Positions 1 to 9,138 of a DNA stretch of 64,000 bases are shown here, one piece after another. The notes beneath the pieces were generated by a model. It saw only the letters and a list, made by a program, of their open reading frames with translations, did not search any database and was not told the origin of the DNA. Origin of the DNA: Zea mays (Eukaryota > Streptophyta > Magnoliopsida > Poales > Poaceae); contig NC_050098.1 of the NCBI RefSeq assembly GCF_902167145.1, positions 81,632,207 through 81,696,206 on the forward strand, written 5' to 3'. The position numbers and the translations under genes were made by a program. Every line of letters begins with the position of its first letter. The stretch's first letter is position 1.

Positions 1-306
1 CATAGTGGAATTGTACCGTGTAGGGATAATATGCTTGGGGTTTTATCATTTCAGATTTGTTATATTGCACTTGTGTTTGTTCCATCATCACATCATCATC
101 GTAGTATGCATCTCTAATTTACGTGTAGATCACGTTATCGGTGGATCAATCATTGTGAAGCAATTTCCTAGAGGCTGGTCATCACCCTGAAGACTTGTGA
201 TATTTTATTTAGTTAGTCTTCTGCTCTTCTCGGCATCAAAGGCAAGCCCCGGTGCATTCATCACTTTCCTTGTTTTTTACAAAACTTTTATCACTTGATA
301 TGATGC
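1..306 (+). repeat. Left half of an old chromovirus-type LTR
   Basis: Non-coding sequence that continues at 13450 once element I and one copy of its target duplication (GATGC at 302-306 and 13450-13454) are removed. The block at 241-257 (GGCAAGCCCCGGTGCAT) recurs in similar form at about 56664 in LTR G, with looser versions in LTRs F and H. I therefore read 1-306 plus 13450-14737 as one LTR of a Tekay/Del-like Gypsy element. The start lies outside the window. No coding sequence is supported here. Confidence 0.5.
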
Positions 307-1990
307 TGTCGGCGTTTCGAGACCGGGGGGTCCCTAAGCCGACGAGTGAGTGTGCTGCGTGCCCCAGCCCAGATGGGTCGAGCGCGTGGGCGAGCGCGAA
401 GGGGGGAGAGGCGAGGTGGCCGGAGACGGGCGTGAGAGAGGTGGAAGTCCCGCGGCCTTCGTGTTCGTCCCGCGCCCAGGTCGGGTGCGCTTGCAGTAGG
501 GGGGTTACAAGCGTCCACGCGGGTGAGGGAAGCGAGCGGCCCCAAGAGAGCGCCTGTTCCGTCCTCGGTCCCGCGCGGCCAACCTTCTCTAAGAAGGCCC
601 TGGTCCTTCCTTTTATAGTCGTAAGGAGAGGATCCAGGTGTACAATGAGGGGTGTAGCAGAGTGCTACGTGTCTAGCGGAGGGAGAGCTAGCGCCCTAAG
701 TACATGCCAATGTGGCAGCCGGAGAGATCTTGGCACCCTGCTGGCATGATGTCGTGGCTGTCGGAGGAGCAACGGAGCTTGGTGGAAGGACAGCTGTCGG
801 AGCGGTCGAGCCCTTGCTGACGTCCACCTGCTTCCGTAAGAGAGCGGAGAGCCGCCGCCGTCATGGAGCTTGGGAGGCGCCATCATTGCCTATCTGGCGG
901 AGCTGGTCAGATGGGACACCGGTCTTGTTCTCTGCGGCCCGAGTCGGCTCGGGGTAGAGTGGTGATGGCGCTCCCTGTTGACGTGGCGGGCCCGCGCCCG
1001 AGGCCGGGCGACGTGGGGGCTCCTCCGAAGCTGGGGTCGAATCTGTCTTCCGTTGCCGAGGCCGAGTCCGAGCCCCTGGGTCGGGCGAGGCGGAAGTCGT
1101 TCGGCAGAGGCCAGGGCGGAGTCTGAGCCCTGGGGTCGGGCGAGACGGAGTTCGTCGTCTTCCGGGGCCGAGCCCGAGTCCAAGCCCTGGGGTCGGGCGG
1201 AGCGGAGTTCGCCGTCTTCCGGGTCTTAGCCCGAGTCCGAGCCCTGCGGTCGGGCGGAGCGGAGTTCGTCGTCTTCCGGGTCTTAGCCCGAGTCCGAGCC
1301 CTGGGGTCGGGCGGAGCGGAGTTCGTCGTCTTCCGGGGCCGAGCCCGAGTCCGAGCCCTGGGGTCGGGCGGAGCGGAGTTCGCCGTCTTTCGGGTCTTAG
1401 CCCGAGTCCGAGCCTTGGGGTCGGGCGGAGCGGAGTTCGCCGTCTTCCGGGTCTTAGCCCGAGTCCAAGCCCTGGGGTCGGGCGGAGCGGAGTTCTCTTT
1501 GGCGCCCCTGGCGAGGCCTGACTGCCTGTCAGACTCACTCTATCGAGTGGCACTGCAGTCGGAGTGGCGCAGGCGGCGCTGTCCTTCTGTCAGACCGGTC
1601 AGTGGAGCAGCGGAGTGACGGCAGTCACTTCGGCTCTGCCGGGGGGCGCGCGTCAGGATAGAGGTGTCAGGCCACCTTTGCGTTAAATGCCCCTGCAACT
1701 CGGTCAGTCGGTGCGGCGATTTAGTCAGGATTGCTTCTTAGCGAAGCCAAGGCCTCGGGCGAGCCGGAGATGTGTCCGTCGTTAAAAGGGGGGCCTCGGG
1801 CGAGACGGAAGTCCCTCGAGGTCGGCTGCCCGAGTCCGAGGCTAGGCTCGGGTGAAGCGTGATCGAGTCACTCGTATGGACTGATCCCTGACTTAATCGC
1901 ACCCATCAGGCCTCTGCAGCTTTATGCTGATGGGGGTTACCAGCTGAGAATTAGGCGTCTTGAGAGTACCCCTAATTATGGTCCCCGACA
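307..1990 (-). repeat. 3' LTR of element I
   Basis: 1684 bp with TG..CA ends, matching the copy at 11766-13449. It contains a minus-strand TATA box at 610-617 and a GC-rich 57-bp tandem repeat at 1135-1497. The long open frames on both strands of this LTR are products of the repeat, not genes. Confidence 0.95.
1135..1497. repeat. 57-bp tandem repeat array in the 3' LTR of element I
   Basis: Units starting GTCGGGCG recur at 1135, 1192, 1249, 1306, 1363, 1420 and 1477, an exact 57-bp period: six full units and a partial one. Because 57 is a multiple of 3, every frame stays open and yields spurious 19-residue repeat proteins. Confidence 0.9.
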
Positions 1991-2003
1991 GTAGCCCCCG
2001 AGC
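1991..2003 (-). other. Polypurine tract of element I
   Basis: Reads GCTCGGGGGCTAC on the minus strand, directly next to the 3' LTR, where plus-strand DNA synthesis is primed. Confidence 0.7.
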
Positions 2004-5000
2004 CTCGAAGGGAGTGTTAGCACTCGCTTGGAGGCTTTCGTCGCACTTTTTTGCAAGGGGACCAGCCTTCCTCGGTTGCATTTTATTCCGGTGGGTGCGC
2101 GCGAGCGCACCCGCCGGGTGTAGCCCCCGAGGCCTCGGAGGAGTGGTTTCACTCCTTCGAGGTCTTAATGCCTTGCGTAACGCTTTGGCTGGTCTGGTCG
2201 TTCCCTCATGCGAACTGGCCGTAGCCCGGGTGCACGGTCGGGGCCCAAGTTCTCGGGCTGGTATGTTGACGCTGTCAATGGTTCGGCCGGAGCCGGGTTT
2301 GCGAGAGCAGCCCCCGAGCCTCCGCACAGGGCGAGAGGACGATCAGGGACAGACTCGACTTTTTACATACGCCCCTACGTCGCCTTTCCGCAAGGAGGAG
2401 GGGGGGAGTGCGCCATGTTACCCTTGATGGGCACCGAACATGGTGTCTCCGGTGAGCTGCAAGCGGGTAATCCGAGTGGACGTCCGTGCCCCGTTCGTTG
2501 GGGGTCGGCTAGGGGCCCAGAGGCACGCCCAAAAGTACCTGCGGGTGATCTGCCGGACCCGGTCCCCTGGCGACGGGGTCCGAGGGCTCGATGCCTCCCT
2601 CCGATGGGATTCCGTTACAAGATCGCTCCCGCTGGTCTCGGAAATGTCCTAGGGTACCTCGGGAGCGCAGCCCGAGCCTCGGTTATGTATCGAACGTACC
2701 CCTAGTCATCCCTCGCTCGGCGTCTGAGGCGACTGTGAACCCTTCGGGGGCCAGCCTTCGAACCTCTGATCAGTAATGGGCGCGGAGCCCGAGTAGCCTG
2801 AGGCGGCCATGGAGCCCTTCGGAGGGCCGGCCTTCGAACCCCTGACCAGTAGTGGGTGTCGGGCCCACGCGATCTGAGGCGACTGTTGAACCCTTCGGAG
2901 GGCCAGCCTTCGAACCTCTGATCAGTAGGGGGGGCTCGGAGCCCGGTTCCTTCACAGGGAAGGATCCTTTTCGGGGTATCCCCCTTTCCCGGTCCCTGTT
3001 GCAAGAGATAGAGAAAGAGGAAAAAGGGAAAAGGATACGAAATCGAACGACGTGGCATACCTTTTTTGGCGCGGTTATTACGGCGAAGGCGAAGCGTCGT
3101 CCGCTTCTCCTGCCAGAAGCGCCGCCTGTCCCGCCGCGGAGTTAATGCGACGGGGCGAGTGGTTGGCGGGGCGGCCGTTGCGCGTGCGCGAGCCGTTCGA
3201 GGAACGGATCACGGGCGCACCGTCTTCACGTCGTGGGAGGAGGCTCTCTTGCTGTCCCTGGATGGGACGTGAGCCTGGCTGACGACGTGACTGCTGCTCC
3301 CGTCCGCCTGCCACCGTCATTACTGCCTGCCCACTTTCGGCCGCATTGACCGTCGCGCCAGGCTGGCGCCGCTGGGTCGTGCGCTGGGTCGCCTCGAGTC
3401 ACGGCATAGGCTCCGCAACCGAAGATGTGCGACGGTGGCACAAGTGGTGGCACGGTTGCTTGCATGCAGCAACTGGCGCGCTGGTTGCGTGACGCGTGGG
3501 CCTGGGCCTCCAAGCTGGCGTGTCAGAAGTCGGAGAAGCGCGTCCACCTGGCGCGGTTGCATGCCGCCTGCATGGCTGCCCGCCCCTCCCGCCCGTTGGT
3601 CTGGGCAAAAGTGGGGGGTCGCTTGTAACCGCTGGGCGGTTGTGCGCACCACGCGCGGCGGTTTGGCTTCTTCTGCTCGGAGCCGTTGCCGAACTTGTCC
3701 TCGCCCCTCGAGCGTCGGCGTGGGCGAGGGCAAGATTGCAGCAGCGCCCACCCTGAGGTCTGCACTGCTGCGGCTCGGCGATCCGGAGCGGGGGTTGTTG
3801 TCGTCGTAGTTGGAACGGGCGGCGGCGAGCCGCCCGTCAGTCTTCTGTTGCTCCGCAGGCCTTCCCCCATGGAGTGGGGTTGTTCGTACCTGCGGAGGGG
3901 GAACCGGAGCTCCGTTTGTAATGGCATTTCGATTGCCAGGGTTTTTCGTTCATTGTGGCTGTCGAGGCCTGAACATGTATGTAATTTCGGCACGGAGCCG
4001 TGTTTTTTCCTCATTTTCGAGCACTAAGTCTCGCCTGTTTATTATCTGTACCGCTTCACCAAGCATGAGTCGCCCCATGTCAAGTTGACGAGTGAGGTAT
4101 CCGTATCCCGGAGGCGTAGGAATCCCTCGGCTCGATCGGCCTTGTTGTCTGAGGCTCCTCTAGCTTAGTTAAAGAGACCCCTCGGCCGCTCTTCGACGAG
4201 CCGAGGCCAGGGGTAGCGATATCAGTACGAACAGAGGCGGAGTTGGCTCGAAAATGGGAACCTGGTTGGCCGGAGCCTAGCCGGGTTGTCCGTCAGCGGA
4301 TCCGACGCCGGAGTCGATCAGCCGAGGCCTTGGGTCGGGCTAGCGCCCTTGGAAGATGGTTGGCCAAGGCCCCAGGGGTAGCCGGCCGAGCCGCCTGCTC
4401 GGGCCGGATTCCCGGAGAAGTCCCTGGACCGCGCCGCCGTCCGAGGCTGGGTCGAACCTTGCTGAAGACGTCGTCGATGCCGAAGGTGCTACGGCCCCCT
4501 TCAGCGTGAAGACCTGAGCCTGCAGGATCAGATCGTCTTGTAGCGCGTGCCTTCTGCGACCGTTGAGGCCAGAAAACACACCCTCGCTGCGCTTGTAAAG
4601 CTGCGTCCCTTTTCCCCTTATTCCGAGCATCTGGACTTTCCGTCGGTAATAGGGATGTTTGTGCGGGCGAGAGTTGCTTCTCGCGGAAGGTGATGAGTGA
4701 GGTATCCGTATCCCGGAGGCGTAGGAGTCCCTCGGCTCGGTCGGCCTTGCCGCTTACGCGTACCTTCACCCGTGCATGAGGCCCTGTCTCCGACTTAGTC
4801 GAGGAAGCTTGAAGGACCACTTTGGCAGAAGAGCTTCCGAACGTGAAGACTTGTCCGGTCCACGGAGTCGCTTTATCCGAACGCGAGTTACTTATCGCAG
4901 AAGGTGATGAGTGAGGTATCCGTATCCCGGAGGCGTAGGAGTCCCTCGGCTCGGTCAGCCTTGGCTGCTTACGTGTACTCCGTCGTTTCCAGGATCCGCT

Positions 5001-5196
5001 TTTCGAAGTAGTCAAAAAGCACGAAAGAAATTCTGCTAAAAAGAGATCTTTTTTCGAGGGAAAAATTCGACGCAGAGGGGGTCTCCCCCCTTTTAGCCCC
5101 CGAGGGAGGGTCGGGCTTTGCCGAGGCGAGGCCGACCCTTCCTTGATGACTAAACTTTTGCGTGGGTGCGAGGTATATGAACAACTTGAAAACATC
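1991..5196 (-). repeat. 3' non-coding region of element I with internal repeats
   Basis: About 3.2 kb between the integrase stop and the 3' LTR. It holds three copies of a roughly 75-bp unit (CTGAGGC..CCTTCGAAC..) starting at 2724, 2798 and 2874. It also holds three copies of a roughly 50-60-bp unit containing GAGTGAGGTATCCGTATCCC at about 4089, 4694 and 4905. A 300-codon open frame at 4293-5195 runs through the second repeat family, has no recognisable domain, and I do not call it a gene. Extra-long 3' regions are common in Tat elements and sometimes carry additional ORFs; none is clear here. Confidence 0.7.
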
Positions 5197-8100
5197 TTAA
5201 GGGTAGAAGCGACGTAGCTGTTTGATGTTCCAAGCGTTGCCGTAGACCTCGCCTTGATTGTTGGCCAGCTTGTATGTTCCGGGCTTCAGGACTTTGGCGA
5301 TGACGAATGGCCCCTCCCAGGGGGGCGTGAGCTTGTGCCTCCCTCGGGCGTCCTGCCGCAGCCGAAGCACCAGATCGCCCACCTGGAGGTCTCGGGACCG
5401 GACCCCTCGGGCGTGGTAGCATCGCAGGGACTGCTGGTACCGTGCCGAGTGTAGTAAGGCCTTGTCCCGAGCCTCCTCCAGCTGGTCCAGTGAGTCTTCT
5501 CGGCTAGCTTGGTTGCTTCGTTCGTTGTAGGCCCTCGCCCTCGGGGAGCCGTATTCCAGGTCAGTGGGCAAGATGGCCTCGGCCCCATAGACCAGGAAGA
5601 ACGGCGTGAAACTCGTGGCTCGGCTCGGCGTTGTCCTCAGGCTCCAGACCACCGAGGGGAGTTCCTTCATCCATCGCTTGCCGAACTTGTTGAGGCCGTT
5701 GTAGATCCGGGGCTTGAGCCCTTGTAGAATCATGCCGTTGGCACGCTCTACTTGCCCATTTGTCATGGGATGAGCCACGGCAGCCCAGTCCACCCGGATG
5801 TGGTGGTCTTCGCAGAAATCCAAGAATTTTTTGCCGGTGAACTGGGTACCGTTGTCGGTGATGATGGAGTTTGGGACCCCGAAGCGATGGATGATGTTGG
5901 TGAAAAACGCCACCGTCTGCTCAGACCTGATGCTGTTCAGGGGTCGGACCTCGATCCACTTGGAGAATTTGTCGATGGTGACCAGCAGGTGCGTGTAGCC
6001 CCCGGGCGCCATCTGCAAGGGACCAACGAGGTCCAGACCCCACACAGCGAAGGGCCAGGTGATGGGTATCGTCTGCAGAGCCTGAGCGGGCAGGTGGGTC
6101 TGCTTCGCATAGAATTGGCACCCTTCACAGGTGCGGACAATTCTAGTGGCGTCAGCCACCGCCGTTGGCCAGTAGAAGCCTTGCCGGAAAGCATTCCCGA
6201 CAAGGGCTCGGGGTGCTGCATGATGGCCGCAAGCCCCCGAGTGTATTTCTTGCAGAAGTTCCTGACCTTCGGCGATGGAGATGCATCGCTGGAGGACGCC
6301 TGAGGGGCTGCGGTGGTAGAGCTCCTCCTCATCGCCCAGTAAGACGAACGACTTGGCGCGTCGCGCTACCCGCCGAGCCTCGGCTTGGTCGAGGGGTAGC
6401 TCTCCTCGGCGGAGATATTGCAGGTACGGGGCCTGCCAATCTTGATCAGGCGTGGCCCCGCTCTGCCCTTCCTCGACGTCCAGTGCCTCGCCCTCGGGGG
6501 CCGAGGGTACCTCGGGCTGTGCCGAGGGTGCCTCGGGCTGTGCCGAGGGTACCTCGGGCTGTGCCGAGGGTGCCTCGGGCTCGGGAGCATCGTCGATCTT
6601 GACAGAGGGTTGATGCAGATCCCGGGAGAAGACGTCTGGGGGGACCGTCGTTCGCCCCGAGGCTATTTTAGCCAGCTCGTCTGCAGTCTCGTTGTAGCGC
6701 CGAGCGATGTGGTTGAGCTCGAGCCCGAAGAACTTGTCTTCCAGGCGCCGAACCTCATCGCAGTAGGCCTCCATCTTCGGGTCGCGACAGTGGGAGTTCT
6801 TCATGACTTGGTCGATGACGAGTTGTGAGTCACAACGGGCGTTGAGGCGTCTGACCCATAGCTCGATGGCGATCCGCAACCCGTTGACCAGAGCTTCGTA
6901 CTCGGCCACATTGTTGGATGCCGGGAAATGGAGGCGTAGCACGTTGCGTAGGTGCTTCCCGAGGGGCGAGATGAAGAGCAGGCCCGCGCCGGCTCCCGTC
7001 TTCATCAGCGACCCGTCGAAAAACATGGTCCAGAGCTCCGGTTGGATCGGAGCTGTCGGCAGCTGGGTGTCGACCCATTCGGCCACGAAGTCCGCCAACA
7101 CCTGGGACTTGATGGCCTTCCGAGGGGCGAACGAGATTGTTTCGCCCATGATTTCCACCGCCCACTTTGTGATCCTGCCCGAGGCCTCTCGGCACTGGAT
7201 GATCTCCCCCAGGGGGAAGGATGACACCACAGTTACCGGATGAGACTCGAAGTAATGTCGTAACTTCCGCCTTGTTAGGATCACAGCATATAGCAGCTTC
7301 TGAACTTGTGGGTAGCGAATCTTGGTCTCGGACAGTACTTCGCTGACGAAGTAGACTGGCCTCTGAACGGGCAATGCATGCCCTTCCTCTTGCCTCTCGA
7401 CCACAATCGCGGCGCTAACCACCTGAGTGGTTGCGGCGACGTAGACCAAGAGGGCTTCTCCATTAGCTGGGGGCACCAAGACAGGCGCCTTCGTAAGGAG
7501 CGCCTTCAGGTTCCCAAGGGCTTCCTCGGCCTCAGGGGTCCAAGCGAAACACTCGGCCTTCCTTAAGAGGCGGTACAGAGGCAGACCTCTTTCACTGAGG
7601 CGTGAGATGAAGCGGCTCAGGGCCGCAAGACATCCCATGACCCTCTGTACGCCTTTTAAGTCCTTGATGGGTCCCATGCTGGTGATGGCTGCGATCTTCT
7701 CCGGGTTGGCTTTGATGCCACGCTCGGAGACGATGAACCCCAGGAGCATGCCTCGGGGCACCCCGAAGACACACTTCTCAGGATTGAGCTTGACTCCCTT
7801 CGCCTTGAGACATCGGAATGTCACTTCAAGGTCGGAGAGGAGGTCGGAAGCCTTCCTTGTCTTGACTACGATGTCATCGACGTAGGCCTCGACTGTGCGA
7901 CCGATGTGTTCGCCGAACACATGGTTCATGCACCGCTGGTACGTCGCGCCCGCATTCCTCAAACCGAACGGCATGGTGACATAGCAGTACATGCCGAACG
8001 GCGTGATGAAAGAAGTCGCGAGCTGGTCGGACTCTTTCATCCGGATTTGGTGATACCCTGAGTAGGCATCGAGGAAGGACAGGGTTTCGCACCCAGCGGT

Positions 8101-8466
8101 GGAATCCACGATTTGATCGATGCGAGGCAGAGGGTAGGGAACCTTCGGACATGCTTTGTTGAGACCAGTGTAGTCTACACACATCCGCCATTTCCCCCCT
8201 TTCTTCCTCACAAGCACAGGGTTGGCAAGCCATTCGAGATGGAATACCTCTTTGATGAACCCCGCTGCCATCAGCTTGTGGATCTCTTCGCCAATCACTC
8301 TGCGCTTCTCCTCGTCGAATCGGCGCAGAGGCTGCCTGACGGGTCGGGCTCCGACCCGAATATCCAGCGAGTGCTCGGCGACATCCCTCGGTATGCCGGG
8401 CATGTCCGAGGGACTCCACGCAAAGACGTCGGCGTTTGCGCGGAGAAAGTCGACGAGCACTGCTTC
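5197..8466 (-). CDS. pol: Element I pol: reverse transcriptase, RNase H, archaeal-type RNase H, integrase
   Basis: Open for about 1087 codons. Residues below are counted from 8460. Reverse transcriptase occupies roughly 1-250 with catalytic YVDD at 193-196. The following RNase H (about 330-420) has lost the usual TDAS motif, reading YVAAT instead. A second RNase H (about 478-600) has FFDGS (Asp482), Glu520 and Asp544. Having both is a hallmark of Tat elements. A linker at 628-655 holds short PSAQPE repeats. Integrase follows with an HHCC zinc finger (His740, His746/747, Cys778, Cys781) and the catalytic triad Asp810, Asp869, Glu905. It ends naturally at 5197-5199. There is no start codon of its own: it is in frame with the protease upstream, separated only by the TAG at 8467-8469, so it was made as part of one polyprotein. 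Confidence 0.93.
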   Translation of the reverse strand, partial: EAVLVDFLRANADVFAWSPSDMPGIPRDVAEHSLDIRVGARPVRQPLRRFDEEKRRVIGEEIHKLMAAGFIKEVFHLEWLANPVLVRKKGGKWRMCVDYTGLNKACPKVPYPLPRIDQIVDSTAGCETLSFLDAYSGYHQIRMKESDQLATSFITPFGMYCYVTMPFGLRNAGATYQRCMNHVFGEHIGRTVEAYVDDIVVKTRKASDLLSDLEVTFRCLKAKGVKLNPEKCVFGVPRGMLLGFIVSERGIKANPEKIAAITSMGPIKDLKGVQRVMGCLAALSRFISRLSERGLPLYRLLRKAECFAWTPEAEEALGNLKALLTKAPVLVPPANGEALLVYVAATTQVVSAAIVVERQEEGHALPVQRPVYFVSEVLSETKIRYPQVQKLLYAVILTRRKLRHYFESHPVTVVSSFPLGEIIQCREASGRITKWAVEIMGETISFAPRKAIKSQVLADFVAEWVDTQLPTAPIQPELWTMFFDGSLMKTGAGAGLLFISPLGKHLRNVLRLHFPASNNVAEYEALVNGLRIAIELWVRRLNARCDSQLVIDQVMKNSHCRDPKMEAYCDEVRRLEDKFFGLELNHIARRYNETADELAKIASGRTTVPPDVFSRDLHQPSVKIDDAPEPEAPSAQPEVPSAQPEAPSAQPEVPSAPEGEALDVEEGQSGATPDQDWQAPYLQYLRRGELPLDQAEARRVARRAKSFVLLGDEEELYHRSPSGVLQRCISIAEGQELLQEIHSGACGHHAAPRALVGNAFRQGFYWPTAVADATRIVRTCEGCQFYAKQTHLPAQALQTIPITWPFAVWGLDLVGPLQMAPGGYTHLLVTIDKFSKWIEVRPLNSIRSEQTVAFFTNIIHRFGVPNSIITDNGTQFTGKKFLDFCEDHHIRVDWAAVAHPMTNGQVERANGMILQGLKPRIYNGLNKFGKRWMKELPSVVWSLRTTPSRATSFTPFFLVYGAEAILPTDLEYGSPRARAYNERSNQASREDSLDQLEEARDKALLHSARYQQSLRCYHARGVRSRDLQVGDLVLRLRQDARGRHKLTPPWEGPFVIAKVLKPGTYKLANNQGEVYGNAWNIKQLRRFYP

Positions 8467-9138
8467 CTATTTGGGGTCGAGCCCAGAACCGATCCGGATC
8501 TGCTTGGAGGCGTCGCCACTGGGGTCGAGTGGGACAGCCTTAACCGTCTCCACTGACTCGAAGTTGCCGGCATGACGCTTCACATCTGGCACCTCTTTGG
8601 AGAGGTTCTCCAGGTCGGCGATGAGGGCCTCGGACTCGGCGAGGGCCTCGGCGTACTCCACGTCGCATTCGAATGCGTGTTTGTACGTGGGGCCGACGGT
8701 GATGACCCCGTTGGGGCCTGGCATCTTCAGCTTCAGGTAGGTGTAGTTGGGGACGGCCATGAACTTCGCATAGCATGGCCTTCCCAGTACCGCGTGGTAG
8801 GTTCCTCGGAACCCGACCACCTCGAACGTCAAGGTCTCCCTTCGGAAGTTGGAGGGTGTTCCAAAGCAGACGGGGAGGTCGAGTCGTCCGAGGGGCTGGA
8901 CGCGCTTCCCAGGGATGATCCCGTGGAAGGGCGCAGCGCCTGCTCGGACGGAGGACAGATCGACGCGCAGGAGCTTGAGGGTCTCGGCGTAGATGATGTT
9001 GAGGCAGCTGCCCCCATCCATCAAGACCTTGGTGAGCCTGACGTCGCCGATGACGGGGTCGACGACGAGCGGGTATTTCCCCGGGCTCGGTACGTGGTCG
9101 GGGTGGTCAGCCTGGTCGAAGGTGATGGGCTTGTCGGA
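8467..9138 (-). pseudogene. pro: Element I protease segment of the polyprotein, ended by a premature TAG
   Basis: Continues gag in the same frame. The aspartic protease active site reads LMDGGSCLN, a DGG variant of the usual D-S/T-G, near 9003-9029. Two TAG codons isolate this stretch. One at 9139-9141 sits where the family consensus, as I recall it, has Trp (TGG). One at 8467-8469 sits where Gln (CAG) would be expected. Both fit single C-to-T changes on one strand or the other. With sense codons there, gag, protease and pol would be one continuous frame. Confidence 0.8.

Noticed and set aside
861..1553. 230-codon minus-strand frame in the element I LTR, with a matching one at 12320-13012 and a plus-strand 251-codon frame at 12322-13077
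   Set aside because: They are translations of the 57-bp tandem repeat (period divisible by 3), present in both LTRs and on both strands, with no domain.
2208..2705. Overlapping 155-165 codon plus-strand frames in the 3' region of element I
   Set aside because: GC-rich, mutually overlapping, no domain, antisense to the element.
4293..5195. 300-codon minus-strand frame after the element I integrase
   Set aside because: It runs through non-coding dispersed repeats, shows no domain, and has Ser/Arg-rich composition typical of GC-rich noise. An extra Tat-type ORF cannot be fully excluded without a family alignment.
5752..6303. Plus-strand frames opposite element I pol (183 and 145 codons)
   Set aside because: Shadows of the well-supported integrase and RNase H coding strand; the second reflects the PSAQPE repeat.
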